17,642 bases of DNA from assembly GCA_002428805.1 (NCBI GenBank), contig DIXX01000034.1:28766-46407 (forward strand), written 5' to 3'. Both the position numbers and the translations under genes were made by a program. This document shows positions 15,105 to 17,642 of this stretch, piece after piece (position 1 is the first letter of the stretch; each line of letters starts with the position of its first letter). The notes beneath the pieces are model-generated. The model was not told the origin of the DNA, ran no database searches, and was given only the letters and a program-made list of their open reading frames with translations. The stretch comes from Cetobacterium sp. UBA6069 (GTDB taxonomy: Bacteria > Fusobacteriota > Fusobacteriia > Fusobacteriales > Fusobacteriaceae).

Positions 15105-16025
15105 ATGTTATCATTATTTATTTTACTTTTGGGTGTAACTTTCTTAGTCTTTGGAGCAAATTTTCTAGTAGATGGAGCTTCAGTAATAGCTAAAAAATTT
15201 AATATCCCTAATATAGTTATAGGTTTAACTATAGTGGCATTTGGTACATCTGCACCAGAGTTAGTTGTAAATGTCATATCTGCTTTAAACGGTAAATCCG
15301 CTATTACTTTAGGAAATGTTATTGGAAGTAACATTATAAATGTTCTTGTTATTTTAGGAGTAACTGCTTTAATTTATCCACTAACAGTTGCTAGAAACAC
15401 TGTAAAATATGAGATTCCAATTGCTCTTTTTGCAGCAGTTTTAACTTATGTTTTATCTAAAAATGAGATCTTAAGTAAAGTTGACGGTTTTATTTTATTA
15501 GGATGCTTTGTTCTATTCCTTCTATATAACACTTATTTAACTGTTACAAATAGAGAGGAAAGTGAGTTAGAAGTTAAAAACTATACTTTACCTATAGCAG
15601 CGGGGGTTACACTTCTTGGTTTTGTTCTTTTAGTTTTCGGTGGAAAATTTATAGTTGAATCAGCTGTTGATTTAGCTAGAAACTTCGGAATTTCAGAAAG
15701 AGTAATATCAATAACAGTAGTTTCTCTAGGGACTTCTCTTCCTGAACTTGCTACTTCTGTAATTGCTGCATTTAAGAAAAATACTGATATTGCTATCGGA
15801 AATGTTGTGGGTTCAAATATCTTCAACACATTCCTTATTTTAGGAGTCTCGACTGTAATATCACCTATTGATATCAGCTCTGGTGCTTTTATCGATTTAA
15901 TCCTAAATATAGTTTCATCGCTTTTACTTCTACTTTTTGTTCTTAGAAAGTATAGACTAAACAGAATCCACGGTTTACTGTTTTTAACTGTTTATTCAGT
16001 TTATTTACACTCTCTTTTCAAATAG
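15105..16025 (+). CDS. CaCA-family calcium/sodium (cation) exchanger, YrbG type
   Basis: A 306-residue inner-membrane antiporter with the two alpha-repeats of the CaCA superfamily. Repeat 1 has GTSAPEL (47-53) and GNVIGSNI (70-77); repeat 2 has GTSLPEL (209-215) and GNVVGSNIF (232-240). The acidic Glu of each GTSxPEL motif is the cation ligand. Around ten membrane segments are visible, matching the bacterial YrbG-like length. It likely exchanges Ca2+ for Na+ or H+. AGGAGG is 4 bases before ATG, 13 bases after the MATE gene, suggesting joint transcription. A bidirectional terminator follows. Confidence 0.92.
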   Translation: MLSLFILLLGVTFLVFGANFLVDGASVIAKKFNIPNIVIGLTIVAFGTSAPELVVNVISALNGKSAITLGNVIGSNIINVLVILGVTALIYPLTVARNTVKYEIPIALFAAVLTYVLSKNEILSKVDGFILLGCFVLFLLYNTYLTVTNREESELEVKNYTLPIAAGVTLLGFVLLVFGGKFIVESAVDLARNFGISERVISITVVSLGTSLPELATSVIAAFKKNTDIAIGNVVGSNIFNTFLILGVSTVISPIDISSGAFIDLILNIVSSLLLLLFVLRKYRLNRIHGLLFLTVYSVYLHSLFK

Positions 16026-16042
16026 AATTACAGAAAAAAGCA

Positions 16043-16080
16043 AAAAGGACTGAAGTATCTTTTGATAATTCAGTCCTTTA
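16043..16080. terminator. Bidirectional terminator between convergent genes
   Basis: AAAGGACTGAA (16044-16054) pairs with TTCAGTCCTTT (16069-16079) in an 11-bp stem. Plus-strand transcripts run into TTTATTTATTT; minus-strand transcripts run into TTTTTGCTTTTTT. It serves the exchanger gene and the YczE-like gene, which ends 2 bases away. Confidence 0.85.
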
Positions 16081-16081
16081 T

Positions 16082-16735
16082 TTATTTCAAAACTTTTCTT
16101 TTTAAAAATTGAAACTCTCTAATAACACTTCTATGCTCTAAAAGTTTTATATCTTGATTATTCATTTTAAAGAAATATTGTATCAAGGGTCCTACACAAA
16201 CCGATGCTATTATTGTTCCTATTCCCACTGTTCCACCTAAAAAATATCCTATTGTAAGAACAACTACTTCAATAGCCGTTTTTATTTTCCAAAGAGGGTA
16301 CTTTAATTTTTTTGTTAGGATCATCATCAACCCATCTCTAGGTCCACATCCTAATCCTGTAGATATATATGTGTAGCAACCATAACTGAATACAAATATT
16401 CCAATAATCAGAATCAGAATTTTCTCTAGTAAAACCTCTCCTTTAGGAACTATATCTAAATATACATAAATATCCATAAAAACTCCTACCAATAAAAAGT
16501 TTATAATAGTACCACTTCCTATAGGTTGTCTCAAGAATATACTTACTAAAACCACAACAGCCCCTACTAATAAATTTGCTTCTCCTAATGTTACTCCTAT
16601 AGTTTTATTCAACCCTTGATTTAAAACATCCCAAGGTGACAACCCCAAATTCGAATTTAAAATTATTACCACTCCCAATGAACATAATAAAATACCAAAG
16701 ATTAACTTTAAATACTTGAATATCTCTCGTTTCAT
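16082..16735 (-). CDS. YczE/YitT-like multipass membrane protein
   Basis: A 217-residue integral membrane protein of the YczE-like family (DUF6198-type), function unknown. Five to six hydrophobic segments are visible. The family features are LGVVIILNSNLGLSPWDVLNQGL near the N terminus and STGLGCGPRDGLM in the middle, two related motifs with a Pro/Asp turn after a Gly-rich loop, suggesting an internal duplication. ATG at 16735 is used: AAGGG lies 7 bases upstream and MKREIFKYLK is a plausible start; a TTG six codons earlier overlaps that SD. It is divergent from thiE with a short shared promoter region and converges on the exchanger gene. Family members often sit beside regulators, but none is here. 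Confidence 0.82.
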   Translation of the reverse strand: MKREIFKYLKLIFGILLCSLGVVIILNSNLGLSPWDVLNQGLNKTIGVTLGEANLLVGAVVVLVSIFLRQPIGSGTIINFLLVGVFMDIYVYLDIVPKGEVLLEKILILIIGIFVFSYGCYTYISTGLGCGPRDGLMMILTKKLKYPLWKIKTAIEVVVLTIGYFLGGTVGIGTIIASVCVGPLIQYFFKMNNQDIKLLEHRSVIREFQFLKRKVLK

Positions 16736-16765
16736 AATTATACCCTTCCCCAAATTTTTGAAATT

Positions 16766-16774
16766 ATTATATCA
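16766..16774 (-). promoter_or_regulatory. Extended -10 promoter of the YczE-like gene
   Basis: On the minus strand TGATATAAT is an extended -10 element (TGnTATAAT). No convincing -35 is seen 17 bases upstream, which extended -10 promoters do not need. Predicted start is near 16759. Confidence 0.6.
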
Positions 16775-16818
16775 TTTTTAATAAAAAAAAGAATATTTTA
16801 TTTTATTTTTTTATATTT

Positions 16819-16827
16819 TGGTATAAT
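16819..16827 (+). promoter_or_regulatory. Extended -10 promoter of thiE
   Basis: TGGTATAAT is an extended -10 element in the AT-rich region upstream of thiE; the -35 is weak. Transcription would start about 16834, leaving a leader of only about 26 bases, too short to hold a thiamine pyrophosphate riboswitch. Confidence 0.65.
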
Positions 16828-16859
16828 ATTATTATAAAAAAGAATAGATGGAGGTTTTT

Positions 16860-17501
16860 ATGAACAAATTTGAGTTGCCCACAGGAATTTATGCTATAAC
16901 AGATTCTGAATGTAGTAAGAATAAAGATTTTTTAGTTTATTGCGAAGAACTACTGCAAGGCGGTGTAAAAATTATACAATATAGAGAAAAAAGTAGAGAT
17001 ATGAAAAAACTTTTTAAAGAAGGGCTTGAATTAAAAGAGTTAGCAAAAAAATATAACGCAGTATTCATCGTTAATGATCATCTTGATATAGCCATCCTCT
17101 TAGACGCTGATGGAATTCATATTGGACAAGATGACTTACCAATTGAAGAGGTTAGAAAAGTTTTAGGAAAAAATAAAATTATTGGAATTTCAACTCATAA
17201 TCTAGATGAAGCGAGATTAGCTGTAAAAAATGGAGCTGATTATATTGGGGTTGGACCTATTTTTCATACCGACACTAAAAAAGATGCTGGAAATCCATTG
17301 ACACTTAAATTTTTAGAAGAGGTTGAAAAAAATATAGACCTTCCTTATACTGTTATCGGCGGAATTAAAGAACATAATTTAGATGAAGTTTTATCTAGAG
17401 GAGCTAAATCAGTATGTCTTATCTCTGAGTTAATCTGCAACGAAAATACACTCGATATAACTAAAAGAATTAATGATAAGATTAAAAGTTATTGGAAATA
17501 A
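16860..17501 (+). CDS. thiE: Thiamine-phosphate synthase ThiE
   Basis: Couples the hydroxymethylpyrimidine diphosphate and thiazole phosphate moieties to thiamine phosphate. The 213-residue TIM barrel shows the family sites: QYREK (40-44), VND (71-73) and GQDD (89-92) for magnesium and diphosphate, GISTHN, GVGPIFHTDTKKDAG with lysines 140-141, and the phosphate-binding GGI (167-169). ATG at 16860 is chosen since GGAGG sits 5 bases upstream; an in-frame ATG at 16848 precedes that SD. No other thiamine gene is in the window and the gene appears to be transcribed alone, so precursors may come from salvage or from genes elsewhere. Confidence 0.94.
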   Translation: MNKFELPTGIYAITDSECSKNKDFLVYCEELLQGGVKIIQYREKSRDMKKLFKEGLELKELAKKYNAVFIVNDHLDIAILLDADGIHIGQDDLPIEEVRKVLGKNKIIGISTHNLDEARLAVKNGADYIGVGPIFHTDTKKDAGNPLTLKFLEEVEKNIDLPYTVIGGIKEHNLDEVLSRGAKSVCLISELICNENTLDITKRINDKIKSYWK

Positions 17502-17531
17502 AAAAAAAGCACAGATAACTCTGTGCTTAAA
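17501..17531. terminator. Shared terminator of thiE and the tRNA cluster
   Basis: AAGCACAGA (17507-17515) pairs with TCTGTGCTT (17520-17528) around TAAC. The minus strand has a run of nine or more T after the stem, making it a strong terminator for the tRNA transcript; the plus-strand T tract is weaker, so termination of thiE is probably less efficient. Confidence 0.82.
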
Positions 17532-17540
17532 ATTCTTAAA

Positions 17541-17617
17541 TGGTGCCTAGAAAAGGATTCGAACCTTCGACCGCCCGGGTATGAACCGGGTGCTCTAGCC
17601 AACTGAGCTATCTAGGC
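17541..17617 (-). tRNA. tRNA with CAT anticodon, probably elongator tRNA-Met
   Basis: A complete 77-base cloverleaf including encoded CCA. Acceptor GCCTAGA pairs with TCTAGGC, discriminator A; the D arm is GCTC/GAGC; anticodon stem CCCGG/CCGGG holds loop TTCATAC (anticodon CAT); T arm has loop TTCGAAT. The G1-C72 pair and absence of the three G-C anticodon-stem pairs rule out initiator tRNA. Elongator tRNA-Met versus tRNA-Ile2 (lysidine-modified CAT) cannot be settled by eye. Confidence 0.93.
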
Positions 17618-17620
17618 AAA

Positions 17621-17642
17621 TGGCTGGGGTGGCTGGATTCGA
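17621..17642 (-). tRNA. Partial tRNA, 3' end, probably tRNA-Gln
   Basis: The last 22 bases, read on the minus strand, are part of a T loop, the T stem and acceptor strand CACCCCA, discriminator G and CCA. An acceptor that closes with U1-A72 and carries discriminator G is characteristic of tRNA-Gln. The gene continues off the right edge and lies only 3 bases before the CAT tRNA. Confidence 0.75.

Noticed and set aside
17541..17642. tRNA cluster as an integration site of a mobile element
   Set aside because: No integrase, no direct repeat of the tRNA 3' end and no insertion-sequence features are visible in the window.

Overview
The window is visibly AT-rich bacterial DNA with AGA-dominated arginine codons and strong AGGAGG-type ribosome binding sites. 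Protein content (a full anaerobic cobalamin operon, a glycine-zipper lipoprotein pointing to an outer membrane, a YczE-type membrane protein and thiE) suggests a strictly anaerobic member of the Fusobacteriaceae, such as Cetobacterium or Fusobacterium. The genus is my inference from sequence style; no database was consulted.

Positions 1-12180 hold one minus-strand transcription unit for anaerobic (cobalt-early) vitamin B12 synthesis. In transcription order it reads cbiP, cbiB, cobD, cbiA, cbiC, cbiD, cbiE, cbiT, cbiL, cbiF, cbiG, cbiH, cbiJ, then a small zinc-ribbon gene. Together these convert cobalt-factor II (CbiL substrate) to cobyrinic acid (CbiH, F, G, D, J, E, T, C), amidate it (CbiA, CbiP) and attach the aminopropanol arm (CbiB with CobD). 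The order runs roughly opposite to the pathway, with late steps nearest the promoter. Most neighbouring genes overlap, so translation is probably coupled. Cobalt chelatase (CbiK/CbiX), the corrinoid adenosyltransferase and the nucleotide-loop genes (cobU, cobS, cobC/T) are not here. The unit is led by a near-consensus promoter overlapped by a 25-bp imperfect inverted repeat, and by a short, divergent cobalamin riboswitch whose B12 box runs directly into the cbiP ribosome binding site.

Positions 12264-12834 (minus strand) carry a 52-residue membrane protein gene, easily missed, and a glycine-zipper lipoprotein gene, ending at a strong hairpin terminator. Positions 12908-16080 (plus strand) carry a flavin-reductase-like gene, a MATE efflux gene and a CaCA-type cation exchanger gene; a long hairpin sits between the first two. 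Position 16082 onward has a minus-strand YczE-like membrane protein gene that converges on the exchanger and is divergent from thiE. The right edge holds a minus-strand tRNA cluster: a complete tRNA with CAT anticodon and the 3' end of a probable tRNA-Gln, sharing a terminator hairpin with thiE.

No intergenic stretch exceeds 300 bases. Apart from the cbiP leader, nothing here looks like an undescribed system; the B12 operon itself is a well-known type.
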